Below, in pieces: positions 1 through 8,232 of a DNA stretch of 34,735 bases. How positions within the stretch are numbered: position 1 is the first letter of the stretch; each line of letters begins with the position of its first letter. The stretch is from positions 1 through 34,735 of the IMG/VR virus record IMGVR_UViG_3300031629_000030. One strand, written 5' to 3'. The notes beneath the pieces were generated by a model. The model was not told the origin of the DNA and made no database searches. It saw only the letters and a list, made by a program, of their open reading frames with translations. Both the position numbers and the translations under genes were made by a program. This stretch comes from a virus.

Positions 1-252
1 GCTACTTAATATAAAGTAGCAATATTGTAGCAACTAACGATCAAAAAGGCACTAAAACAAGCTAAAACACACGTAAATAATTGCTACTTGTAAACAATAG
101 ATATGACAACAAACCCTTTAAAATCAAGCGATTACAGACAACATAGGTTCTGTGTTGCACCCATGATAGATAATAATCATCACAAATAAACAACAATAAA
201 TACAACGGCTTGCCCCTTTCATGTAGCAATAATGTAGCACTAATTGCTACTT
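1..252. repeat. Phased GTAGC/GCTAC repeat clusters in non-coding end region
   Basis: Non-coding DNA downstream of the giant late gene. The heptamer GTAGCA(A/C), or its complement GCTACTT, occurs seven times: inverted at 1-7, direct at 16-22 and 27-33, inverted at 83-89, direct at 223-229 and 234-240, inverted at 246-252. Both direct pairs start exactly 11 bp apart, about one helical turn. Copies 1-7 and 14-20 form the palindrome GCTACTT-N6-AAGTAGC. The stretches starting at 16 and 223 are near-identical over about 22 bp. Phased direct and inverted repeats at the end of a late operon suit arm-type sites of a tyrosine-integrase attP, or an origin or partition site. Which one is inference, because no integrase or replication gene is in the window. 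Confidence 0.6.
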
Positions 253-262
253 AGTTAATATG

Positions 263-278
263 TGGCCATCCTTGGCCA
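263..278. other. Hairpin just downstream of the giant gene
   Basis: TGGCCA-TCCT-TGGCCA forms a 6-bp stem with a 4-nt loop, 8 bases beyond the stop codon of the minus-strand giant gene. Read on the minus strand it is not followed by a T-run, so it is a weak candidate for 3'-end formation or an RNA-stabilising structure rather than a clear intrinsic terminator. Confidence 0.35.
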
Positions 279-285
279 TGTATTG

Positions 286-3200
286 TTAGTTAAACCTAGC
301 CTCTCTATCTAAAGCTGCGCGGTACATCGAAACAAACGTGGTCCGTCTTTTCCGAATCTCTCGATCAACACCTTCCATAAGCGTCTTCTTCCGCTTAGCA
401 TCTATATCAAGGTCGGCCTCGTAACTTGCCTTCTCCGCCCTCTTGCTGGTGATAAAGTTATTAGCAGCTTCGGCTTGGTCACTTAGGCTAAGCTTATAGC
501 CTTCCTCCGCGATAACCTTATCTACCGCAGCTTCGGCTTCTAGCCCGTCTTCGCTGGACACTTTCGCTGCGTCTAAAGCTCTCTGGGCATAGGTTATGTC
601 AGTAGTCGCCTTGTAGTAATTATCTACATCAGTTCGATTACCTACCTGCCCAACAAACTTACGCAGCCAAGGGTAGTCTCTAAGCTCAGTCTTTTGGTCA
701 GTCGCAATCATCGCTGGAGTAGTTACCATATCAGTAAAGAATCGCCCTGCGCCGCCTGTGAAGAAGCTGTAGTAGTGTTCTATAATCTCTGGAGAAATAT
801 CAACACTGCCAGGGCGTATATCAGTACCACCGGAGATTTCATTTAGCGTAGAAGCTATCGACTTAACATGCTCTGGTGTTCTGCTCCAAAATAACTGACT
901 CTCTGGTTTGGGGGGTCCAAACGGCATTTGATCTGGGCGAATAGGCGCCCCAGAGAAGTTCTCATTTGACTTAGCTTGGAGGAATGGATCACCCGCCGTA
1001 GGGGATAGCGCCTGTATTACAGACGCGTCGCTACCTACTGGGTTAAACCCGTGTATTAACGCGCCCATCATTCTGGTAAGTCCAATACCAGCGTCTAAGC
1101 CATCAACGTCCCTATTCCCTAGTAGTTGAGATGCGGCTGCACCTGTTACTTGGGCGCCAACGTTTATTACGTTGTATCCGTATGATAGCGGGATCTTAAT
1201 GTACAGTCTTCTTGCTGCGTCAGTATCGCCACCGAAGTCTGGCAACATAAACACCCAGTTGTTGTCCCTCACATACTGCGGGATTTTACTGTAGATAGAT
1301 TGTCCATCTTCATCTTCACCACCCATGAGGCGGTTCCACATTTCGACTGCAACTTGCATTCCGAACACGGCCAACATCGCCTTCCTAACAGCCTTGCTTT
1401 GTGCTGCTTGGATGATCGCTGCATTACCCTGCATACTTGCATTAAAGAAAACGTACAGTGACCCAGCTAATAACGTTTTATCGCCTCTTCGGTTAAAGTT
1501 AACCGTTAAGTTCTTAGCCACAAGTGATGCTTTATGTACGCTATACCCAGCTTTGCGAAGCTCGATATAGGTAGCAAGACGCACACCGTTTTCATAACTT
1601 GTGTTCAAGTCGGATATGTAATCAATCAGTCGATGCGCAACGTCTAAAGGCATGTACTTCTTCCGAGCCATTATCGTTTCAAGCTGTCTAGCGCGAGATG
1701 CCATTGTATCGTAGCTATCAAGCCAACCAGTTTGTGCGCCACCTTTATAGAACTCTTCGTACCAAATGGATTCCTCGCTATCCTTACGACCTTTTTGGTG
1801 GTCCCTGATACCTTTAATCGACTTCTTAACGTTCTTGGTTATTCTCATAACCATGTCGTGATCGACATCATCGTACTGGTACACGTTTATCAGTGCAGTC
1901 TGTATGTCTCGCGCCACGTTCGTAGGCATAAACTCCAGATTGTACTGAGTGTTAATCATGGAAATGTAGCGGTTAAGCTTGAGACCAGCCTGTACAACTG
2001 AGTTTACTTCTTTAGCGTTTAGATTATTCATCGACGTAGCGAGCATCATTGCATGGTCATTAGTCTGTTCAAATACAATCTGATGTTCTTCACCGGCAAC
2101 TCTCACAGCTACGACGTGCTTTCCTAGCCTAGTATTTGGAGTCTTCTTGAGTACGAACAGATCCGTAACAGGGTCTAAAACCTTCTCGTCTTCGGTCTTA
2201 TCAATGGTCCAGAAATCAGGATTCGGGTTCTTCTCGACTAGATTTAGCAACACCCGTTTTAGAACGTTGTTTTCTCCACGGATAATCGTTTGTTCATGCT
2301 GAACAATAAGGTTAATCAAGACGTTATCAGCCCTAGAGTTACGTCCGAATCGTTTATCTTCTTGAACTCTTTTGATCTTACCTTCTGGGTCCATTGGGTC
2401 GCCCAGTAGCGGAACATAGTAGTCGTATTGGTCACGATAACCTTGAACAGTTTCTTCGCTTAGCAATCCAGTTTCCACTAATATCTGACGTGTACGCTCG
2501 ATGACTTTATCAGTAGCGGCGGCAATACCATTCAGGGCATCCATCTTACCCGAAGCTTTAAAGTCAGCAATAATCTTGGCAGCATCTTCGTCGCTCATAC
2601 CAGATTTAGACTCGTTATCTTCAAAGGCAGCGTTTTTCTCTTTCATCGCTGCGTTAGCTTCTTCTGCATGGCGAGCGTACAAGTAGTTACTGACATCGTC
2701 TATAGATAGGTCATTCTTATACATAACATCAAATATAGGTTCAATGAATGTATCGTTGAAGTTAGTTATTTGAGCCGTAGTAATGCCGTGCTTTAACGTC
2801 TCGCTTCCATAGAAATCCATGTCTTCTTCTAGCTGCTCGGCAGTAAACTTCTCAATTTCTGCCTGAACTTTAGCTGCGCTAACGAAACGATCTTGGAAGT
2901 GAAAACGCGCCTTATCAAGCCAAGTAGCGTCCGTCACAGAGAAGGTCTCTGCACCGCTTAGAACGTCAGCTTGAGCTGGTGGGAACGTGTTAATGACTTC
3001 TTCCAGTTCAAGCCCTAGCATCTCAATGCGAGCCTCAACACCTTTACGGGTCTTAGCTGTGTACTCACGGGGTTTGCCATTGGTAAACATTTCGCCATCA
3101 ACTCGTCTATCAACCACTATATCCCAACCACCATCGCGGGGCTTGGCTACGAGTACGCGCTGGCCATCGGCATTGACGCCGTAAAGAGTAAGGTCTGGCT

Positions 3201-6200
3201 TCCCAGTACCCTTCTCTACCTTCGCCTTAACATCGGGACGATTAGAGCCTTCCAGTAGCGGTTCACCTGGGGTCATGCCGCCCTTCTTGCTAAACAATAC
3301 CCCAGAACCAGAAAGCCCATCAGAAGATGGGCTTTTTGTATTGGTCTTGGATTCGTACCCTTCACGGGTCTGCGCTCGCCGCCCTTCGGCAAAGGCTGCA
3401 CCCATATCATAAACACGTTTGCGTAGATCAGAGAAGCTGATCTCTTTAACAAAGCCTATCTTGCGTAGCATGTCGCGTATGTAAGTGACGATCTTGTTCC
3501 AGTATTTATCTGGCTTAGACATCTTCTTCTCGGCAACCCTGGCCAGTAGTTCTTCAGCTTGGACCTCAAGCGTTTCCTTCTTGTACTTATCTTGAACTTC
3601 TGCCCATGCGTCCTTTAGAGTTTTGCTGTTAGCAGCGTTCTCGTTGATTACGTCGATCAGTCCTTTGACATCTTTTGCTTCAAATAAACCCAAGCCCTTA
3701 TGTACCAAAAGCTCGTGCTGGATGGTGGAATCAATCTCTTGTACTGAGTCGATATTCTCGGCAATGAAGACAACGGCGTCTTGCTCTGGGTAGTATCCAC
3801 CTTTGATTCGGCCATCTTTAGCTGTTGAGCCAGGGCCAAAGGCATTGTCTTGTGTATCACGTACCCACACCCTAACATCATCTGCTCCTTTATATTTGGC
3901 CAAGAAGACGTCTACTCGCGCTTGGATCTGCGCTTTAGTCACACCTTTAGGCTTAGCGTTTGGAGCGAGTATAGCAGACTTGCTGAATAGCGGTTTCCCG
4001 TTAGTATTATCTTGGCCAGTGGCGTTAGTGTCCGCGTTGAACATATCGTCTTGGCCGTTAGCTGCTGCAACATCCGCAGCCGCATCGCTACCAGTTAGTA
4101 AGAATCCACCTACCTCGGCATCGGCTTTAGCACGGTCGGATAGCGTCTTGGTCTTAGCTGCCTGCTCAGTGCTGGCAGTAGCTGCCTGTTCTGTGTCGGC
4201 TGCTAAGGACTCTTCGGTCTGTGTTTCAAGGTCGAAGGACTCTTCGGTCTGTGTTTCAAGGTTAGCCTTATTGTTCGCTACTTCTTCAATAAAAGAGTCT
4301 GTAGGGTATAAGAAATCACCCCTGTACCTTAGCTTTTTATCAGCTAAAAGCTTTACCTGAACCCAAATCTGTTCGCTTTCAGTATACTCTTCAATGCCAA
4401 GCGCTTGGTAGCTAGGACTGGTAGCGCTGATTAATGCAAAATCTGGACCTTGCGATGAGGCGCCCATGTAGCCAGCTTTGGTGATAAGTTCATTCATACG
4501 CGCAGCGCTAGGCTCCGGAAAACTACCTCTCTTCAGGTAGAACTTCGCTTGTGGCGCCTTCATTTTATTCATTAGGCCCATGCGAACTGTTTGAAGGAAG
4601 TCTACTGACGTTTCTTCACTCTGTGTTTCAGTGTCTACGGAATCTGCTGCTTTGCTGTCTTTCTCGGCTTGGACAATTCGTTTATCTTCACCCGCTACCA
4701 TAGCTTCATAGTTTGTTTGAATCTGTTCTTGAGTCAAACTAGGATCTTCAAGGCGACTAAAATGCGAGTATGATTCAGTCGCTTTCTTACTGGCTTTTAT
4801 TCGCTCGTCTGTTGCCCTCGCACTGGCTTGCATCGAGCTTTCCCCTTCGTACTGAGACTTCTCAGAAGTTCGTGGGATATTTAAAGCGCCCGAAGCCGTT
4901 GCCCAGTCGTACAAGTTAGCAGCGTTTTCCAAAACACCCTCTCGGGAGTATAAATCGCCCTTCATCTTGGTCGCATTAGTCCATCGCAAAAGGTCACTTT
5001 TGGATATTGTGGTTTTTGAGAGAGCATCTTGCCATTTGGGGGTATCATTTACCGCTTCAATAAACGCTTCTAGGCTATCAAACTGAGCCATAGCTTGTGC
5101 GCCTTCTCTGGCGTCTACCATGCGCTTGATCTTGCTTTCTTTAGTTCCAGTCTTTAGTAAACCTGTATTCTTTAAAGTCGTTGCAAAGTCTTTCGTAGAC
5201 ATTGCGGATAGCTTAGTTTCAATCCGGCGTCTCTCAGTCGGAAGCATGGTCCCATCTAGTGATACTGTTTCTCTGGCATTGGTCCCAGACAATCCAGCAC
5301 TATCGCTTCCTCCCCCGCTTCCCGCTTCGCTGTCTGCAATGGGGTCTCCAGATGTAGCACTAGGGCTGAGTAATACTCCCACCTCATCTGTGCCATTCTG
5401 CGTTCCATTATCGCTCGGTCCAGTTCCGTCATTCGTATACTGTCCTGCCAGTCCTTGATCTCCTGCGCTCTTAGGAACATTTCGTTCTGGTCGTAGGTCT
5501 CCCACCCTGGCGGCTTGGTTTGTTGTGACACTGCTATCTCCTAACTCAATATCTCCCATAGACATCTGGAGCTGTAGAACAGCCTCGGATTCTTTGGGGT
5601 AGTTGGTTAGGATAGAATCAATCTCGCTCTCTGGCAAGCCAAGAGTTCGCGCTTCTTCTAATGCAGATGTAAGGTTTTGATCTTGGGGTTTAACTGGTGC
5701 TTGTGCTGCCTGTATCTCACCACCTTGGGCAATAAAGTCTTCATCCCTTGCTGCGTCTACGTTTGCCAAGTTGGCTTCGTTAGCTGTGGACACAACAGTC
5801 TCACCACGGACCGCTTTCTGTAGAAGGTCTGCGAAGTCGTTAACAGTCGAGTTGGCGTCTATATATCCATACTGGGATAACGCCTCACGCATTGCATCAA
5901 ACGACCTACCTTCTTCTGCTTTCGCCCTAAAGACAACCTGACCACCAAAGCCTTTACGCAGCTTAAAATCGGGTGTATCAAAGCCTTCGCTTGAAGCCTC
6001 AGTTCGTGTAACGCCACCCAACTTAGCTATAGCAACTAGAAGATCATCTTTAGTAGGATCGATTTCTTTACGTTGTGCTGCTTTTTGTGACTCAGACTGG
6101 TACTTCTTTTTAACTGGCTCAACGGGGATAACTGGAAATTCGGGTGCTAACTCAAAAGATTCGGGTAGTAACTCTGGAGATTCGGGTGCTAACTCTACCG

Positions 6201-8157
6201 TTTCAGGTGTTAACGCTGGAAGTGTGGGTGGTAACTCAGTATTTGTTGCAGCAATGCTTGCTTCATAAGCAGCCGTGTCTATGTCTATCTGAGCCATATC
6301 TTCAGCAGTAATCGCAAGAGGATCTACTTCAGGCTCATCTTTCGGTATGCTTACAATGGTAGGTGTTTGCGCTATTAAATCAGTTGTAGGGGGTACGCTT
6401 GATGTTAGTGGCGCATCCAGAGCAGCCATTATCTTAGCCAAGTCGTTATCAAGCTCTGCGCGTTGCGCATTGATTCCAACTTCCACTTCGGCAATGTCCG
6501 GTGCTGCACTGGTGGGCGCATCCGGTATGGCTGGTTCAGTTTTTTGTGGTGGGGTTTCTACAACCTTAGATTGATACGCTAACTCGGCTTCTTGTTCAGA
6601 GTCGAATGTACCTGCATTTTCTCCAGTGGCGGGATTTAGCACTGAGTATGACCCGCCCACATTTGGGAAAATACCCCATCCTTCAGTATTAGCATTAGGG
6701 GATATTAGTGCAGGGGTAGGTGTACCAAAAGAGCCATCGCTGTTAGCTTGGGGACCGCCATCGGTCTTCTTTGCGTCGGCTAGCGCGAGTTCGCCAGGTA
6801 TGGTCAGGGGTGCGAGAGTTGAAGCGGTAACAGCACCACTTAAAGCACCTTGCAGTGCTCGCTCAGCCGCAACCGCTGGCTCGAACGCTACGTTTGTACC
6901 GATAGTCTCGGCAGCGTATTCTAATGGCTCTTGGATTCCCTCTACGGCGCTGTCAGTAATAACACGTTTGGCGATTTCTTTTGGCACTTCAGCAATGCTT
7001 TGAACAGGTGTACTTATACCGAACACCTTTGATACACCAATACGCTCTATTATCGCTGAGAATACCGAAGCGGGTAGAACTTCGAGAAACTCTTGGAATG
7101 TAGCGTCTTTCTCACCCTTATTCTCTGCTCGATTCTGTCCCATCTCGCCAGTTCTAGCAGCGATATATGCTGGTAATGCAACGATTGCCGCAGCCATATC
7201 GGGGGCAGATACTAGCCCTGTTTCTAACGCCCACGGGAGTATGTTAGCTAATGGCTCATTCTTTACCTCTTCCCAAGTAGTGCCTTCTTTATACCCGAAG
7301 TCTGCACTTTCCATATCTCTGGCTAATGGAAGTAGGAACGATGGCTGTGCAATATCTTCCTTAGTTGATGGACGCCAAGATATACCATCAGCGCTAATGT
7401 CTACCACGCCTAGAGGTACACGCTCTTCCAACCAGTCGCCTAGCTCATCGGCTGACTGGCCAACAAAACGAACAAGGCCACCCCCAAGAGTAGACGCTCG
7501 TTCTGCTATGCCTCGGTTCACCCGACCTGCGAATGTGTTTTCATCTCGAAGTATAAAGTCAGTTACGGCTGAGTTAGGGCTATCGCTTTCTGTAGGTTTG
7601 TTACTAGAACGTGCTTCGGCAAACTTATCTGCTTCGGGAATGGTTTCAAACGACGGCCATGTCATACCATCATTCTGGCGTTGAATAGCTCGTTTAACCG
7701 CAATCTCTTCATGCTGGTCGGTAATATTGAAGCTAAGTAGCCCGTCGATATTCTCCTGTCCAGCGACCAAGGTTGGGATAACAGTAGGCATTCCTTGGTT
7801 TAACTCAGGATGCTTAACCGTAATCGTAAGCTCGGTGCTTACACTACCGTCTTCAAGGTTCTTCCAACCACCTAGCTCACCCCAGCCTTGTTTGTCTGGA
7901 CTAACGTCGATGAGATCGAACTGACCAATTTGGTTCTGTGGCGTCTCAGCTACTGGCGTTATTGCTTCTGGTTGTACTACAGGAGCTAACACTCCGTTAT
8001 TAACAGGTGTGCCAAATAGGGGGTCAAGATCTGCGAAGGGATTGTTTCTATCAAAGCTTGTCTTGGGGACATTCGTATCGCTACTAGAATTAAAGCTGTC
8101 TTTAGATCCGTACTCTTCGTTGAGGGGATCAAGATCGGCGAATGCGTTATAAGTCAT
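286..8157 (-). CDS. Large polyvalent protein (2623 aa), probable ejected internal virion protein
   Basis: Giant multi-domain protein of the phage large-polyvalent-protein type, last gene of the late block. The N-terminus carries FADLDPL twice (residues 6-12 and 41-47). A small conserved phage module follows (about 78-195), then a long Ala/Gly-rich hydrophobic region (about 205-455) that may act at membranes. Disordered Pro/Glu/Ser/Gly linkers join further modules. A zincin-like domain has HELLVH at 1481-1486, an HEXXXH arrangement, followed by KGLG. A helical region around 1950-2300 containing NVARDIQTAL resembles the LPD38 family. The C-terminus is charged and helical. Such proteins are thought to be packaged and ejected with the DNA. 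The start is ATG with AAAGG upstream. A terminator separates it from the preceding gene. Residues 876-967 overlap another plausible frame. Confidence 0.8.
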   Translation of the reverse strand: MTYNAFADLDPLNEEYGSKDSFNSSSDTNVPKTSFDRNNPFADLDPLFGTPVNNGVLAPVVQPEAITPVAETPQNQIGQFDLIDVSPDKQGWGELGGWKNLEDGSVSTELTITVKHPELNQGMPTVIPTLVAGQENIDGLLSFNITDQHEEIAVKRAIQRQNDGMTWPSFETIPEADKFAEARSSNKPTESDSPNSAVTDFILRDENTFAGRVNRGIAERASTLGGGLVRFVGQSADELGDWLEERVPLGVVDISADGISWRPSTKEDIAQPSFLLPLARDMESADFGYKEGTTWEEVKNEPLANILPWALETGLVSAPDMAAAIVALPAYIAARTGEMGQNRAENKGEKDATFQEFLEVLPASVFSAIIERIGVSKVFGISTPVQSIAEVPKEIAKRVITDSAVEGIQEPLEYAAETIGTNVAFEPAVAAERALQGALSGAVTASTLAPLTIPGELALADAKKTDGGPQANSDGSFGTPTPALISPNANTEGWGIFPNVGGSYSVLNPATGENAGTFDSEQEAELAYQSKVVETPPQKTEPAIPDAPTSAAPDIAEVEVGINAQRAELDNDLAKIMAALDAPLTSSVPPTTDLIAQTPTIVSIPKDEPEVDPLAITAEDMAQIDIDTAAYEASIAATNTELPPTLPALTPETVELAPESPELLPESFELAPEFPVIPVEPVKKKYQSESQKAAQRKEIDPTKDDLLVAIAKLGGVTRTEASSEGFDTPDFKLRKGFGGQVVFRAKAEEGRSFDAMREALSQYGYIDANSTVNDFADLLQKAVRGETVVSTANEANLANVDAARDEDFIAQGGEIQAAQAPVKPQDQNLTSALEEARTLGLPESEIDSILTNYPKESEAVLQLQMSMGDIELGDSSVTTNQAARVGDLRPERNVPKSAGDQGLAGQYTNDGTGPSDNGTQNGTDEVGVLLSPSATSGDPIADSEAGSGGGSDSAGLSGTNARETVSLDGTMLPTERRRIETKLSAMSTKDFATTLKNTGLLKTGTKESKIKRMVDAREGAQAMAQFDSLEAFIEAVNDTPKWQDALSKTTISKSDLLRWTNATKMKGDLYSREGVLENAANLYDWATASGALNIPRTSEKSQYEGESSMQASARATDERIKASKKATESYSHFSRLEDPSLTQEQIQTNYEAMVAGEDKRIVQAEKDSKAADSVDTETQSEETSVDFLQTVRMGLMNKMKAPQAKFYLKRGSFPEPSAARMNELITKAGYMGASSQGPDFALISATSPSYQALGIEEYTESEQIWVQVKLLADKKLRYRGDFLYPTDSFIEEVANNKANLETQTEESFDLETQTEESLAADTEQAATASTEQAAKTKTLSDRAKADAEVGGFLLTGSDAAADVAAANGQDDMFNADTNATGQDNTNGKPLFSKSAILAPNAKPKGVTKAQIQARVDVFLAKYKGADDVRVWVRDTQDNAFGPGSTAKDGRIKGGYYPEQDAVVFIAENIDSVQEIDSTIQHELLVHKGLGLFEAKDVKGLIDVINENAANSKTLKDAWAEVQDKYKKETLEVQAEELLARVAEKKMSKPDKYWNKIVTYIRDMLRKIGFVKEISFSDLRKRVYDMGAAFAEGRRAQTREGYESKTNTKSPSSDGLSGSGVLFSKKGGMTPGEPLLEGSNRPDVKAKVEKGTGKPDLTLYGVNADGQRVLVAKPRDGGWDIVVDRRVDGEMFTNGKPREYTAKTRKGVEARIEMLGLELEEVINTFPPAQADVLSGAETFSVTDATWLDKARFHFQDRFVSAAKVQAEIEKFTAEQLEEDMDFYGSETLKHGITTAQITNFNDTFIEPIFDVMYKNDLSIDDVSNYLYARHAEEANAAMKEKNAAFEDNESKSGMSDEDAAKIIADFKASGKMDALNGIAAATDKVIERTRQILVETGLLSEETVQGYRDQYDYYVPLLGDPMDPEGKIKRVQEDKRFGRNSRADNVLINLIVQHEQTIIRGENNVLKRVLLNLVEKNPNPDFWTIDKTEDEKVLDPVTDLFVLKKTPNTRLGKHVVAVRVAGEEHQIVFEQTNDHAMMLATSMNNLNAKEVNSVVQAGLKLNRYISMINTQYNLEFMPTNVARDIQTALINVYQYDDVDHDMVMRITKNVKKSIKGIRDHQKGRKDSEESIWYEEFYKGGAQTGWLDSYDTMASRARQLETIMARKKYMPLDVAHRLIDYISDLNTSYENGVRLATYIELRKAGYSVHKASLVAKNLTVNFNRRGDKTLLAGSLYVFFNASMQGNAAIIQAAQSKAVRKAMLAVFGMQVAVEMWNRLMGGEDEDGQSIYSKIPQYVRDNNWVFMLPDFGGDTDAARRLYIKIPLSYGYNVINVGAQVTGAAASQLLGNRDVDGLDAGIGLTRMMGALIHGFNPVGSDASVIQALSPTAGDPFLQAKSNENFSGAPIRPDQMPFGPPKPESQLFWSRTPEHVKSIASTLNEISGGTDIRPGSVDISPEIIEHYYSFFTGGAGRFFTDMVTTPAMIATDQKTELRDYPWLRKFVGQVGNRTDVDNYYKATTDITYAQRALDAAKVSSEDGLEAEAAVDKVIAEEGYKLSLSDQAEAANNFITSKRAEKASYEADLDIDAKRKKTLMEGVDREIRKRRTTFVSMYRAALDREARFN
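4205..4262 (-). repeat. 30-bp tandem duplication inside the giant gene
   Basis: A 28-bp string beginning AAGGACTCTTCGG occurs at 4205-4232 and again at 4235-4262, a period of 30 bp. It encodes a duplicated 10-residue acidic linker (LETQTEESFD then LETQTEESLA). The copies are identical over the 28 bp, so the duplication is recent. It lies in a linker between domains. Confidence 0.85.
5256..5531 (-). CDS. Candidate overprinted gene inside the giant gene (91 aa)
   Basis: A 91-codon frame on the same strand as the giant gene but shifted. It starts with GTG preceded by AGGAG at a 6-nt spacing. Its product is rich in Trp, Met, Glu, Arg and Tyr, with a likely amphipathic helix around residues 18-65 (for example MERRMAQMRWEYY), and looks like a folded protein. 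The main frame over the same bases (residues about 876-967) is low-complexity Gly/Ser/Asp/Thr linker, so constraint there is weak. I recognise no family. It could be a chance open frame: another shifted frame in this gene (start 3881) also has a Shine-Dalgarno by chance. Expression would be late, with the virion genes. Confidence 0.4.
   Translation of the reverse strand: MSQQTKPPGWETYDQNEMFLRAQEIKDWQDSIRMTELDRAIMERRMAQMRWEYYSALVLHLETPLQTAKREAGEEAIVLDCLGPMPEKQYH
6150..6238 (-). repeat. Degenerate 21-bp (7-aa) Pro/Glu repeats
   Basis: About four copies of a 21-bp unit encode heptads such as ELAPESP, ELLPESF and ELAPEFP in the giant protein. This is an acidic, proline-rich spacer, probably extended and unstructured. 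Confidence 0.75.
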
Positions 8158-8185
8158 ACTTATGCCTTTTATTAGGGGCCAGAAA

Positions 8186-8213
8186 CGAAAAAGCCCGACA
8201 CTTGGTCGGGCTT
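8186..8213 (-). terminator. Intrinsic terminator before the giant gene
   Basis: On the minus strand AAGCCCGA (8213-8206) pairs with TCGGGCTT (8198-8191) across a 7-nt loop, followed by further T residues (TTTTTCG). It lies between the stop of the 401-residue gene and the start of the giant gene. The giant gene is therefore reached by read-through, antitermination or its own promoter. Confidence 0.8.
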
Positions 8214-8232
8214 AGTTTGGTGGGTTTGTTAC

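Noticed and set aside
262-280. Terminator of the giant gene
   Set aside because: The TGGCCA hairpin lacks a T-run on the relevant strand, so it is listed only as a hairpin.
1-285. tRNA gene
   Set aside because: No cloverleaf or CCA-end could be formed from the sequence; the palindromes here are the GTAGC repeats.
3657-3881. Shifted 74-codon frame in the giant gene with AAGGAG upstream
   Set aside because: The main frame here encodes the probable metallopeptidase region, and the product is Ser/Thr/Lys-rich with no structure. The Shine-Dalgarno comes from a KGAD-type codon run and is probably chance.
3803-4360. Long plus-strand frame opposite the giant gene
   Set aside because: It is antisense to a well-supported gene, has Ser/Ala/Leu-biased composition typical of a shadow, and lacks a ribosome site.
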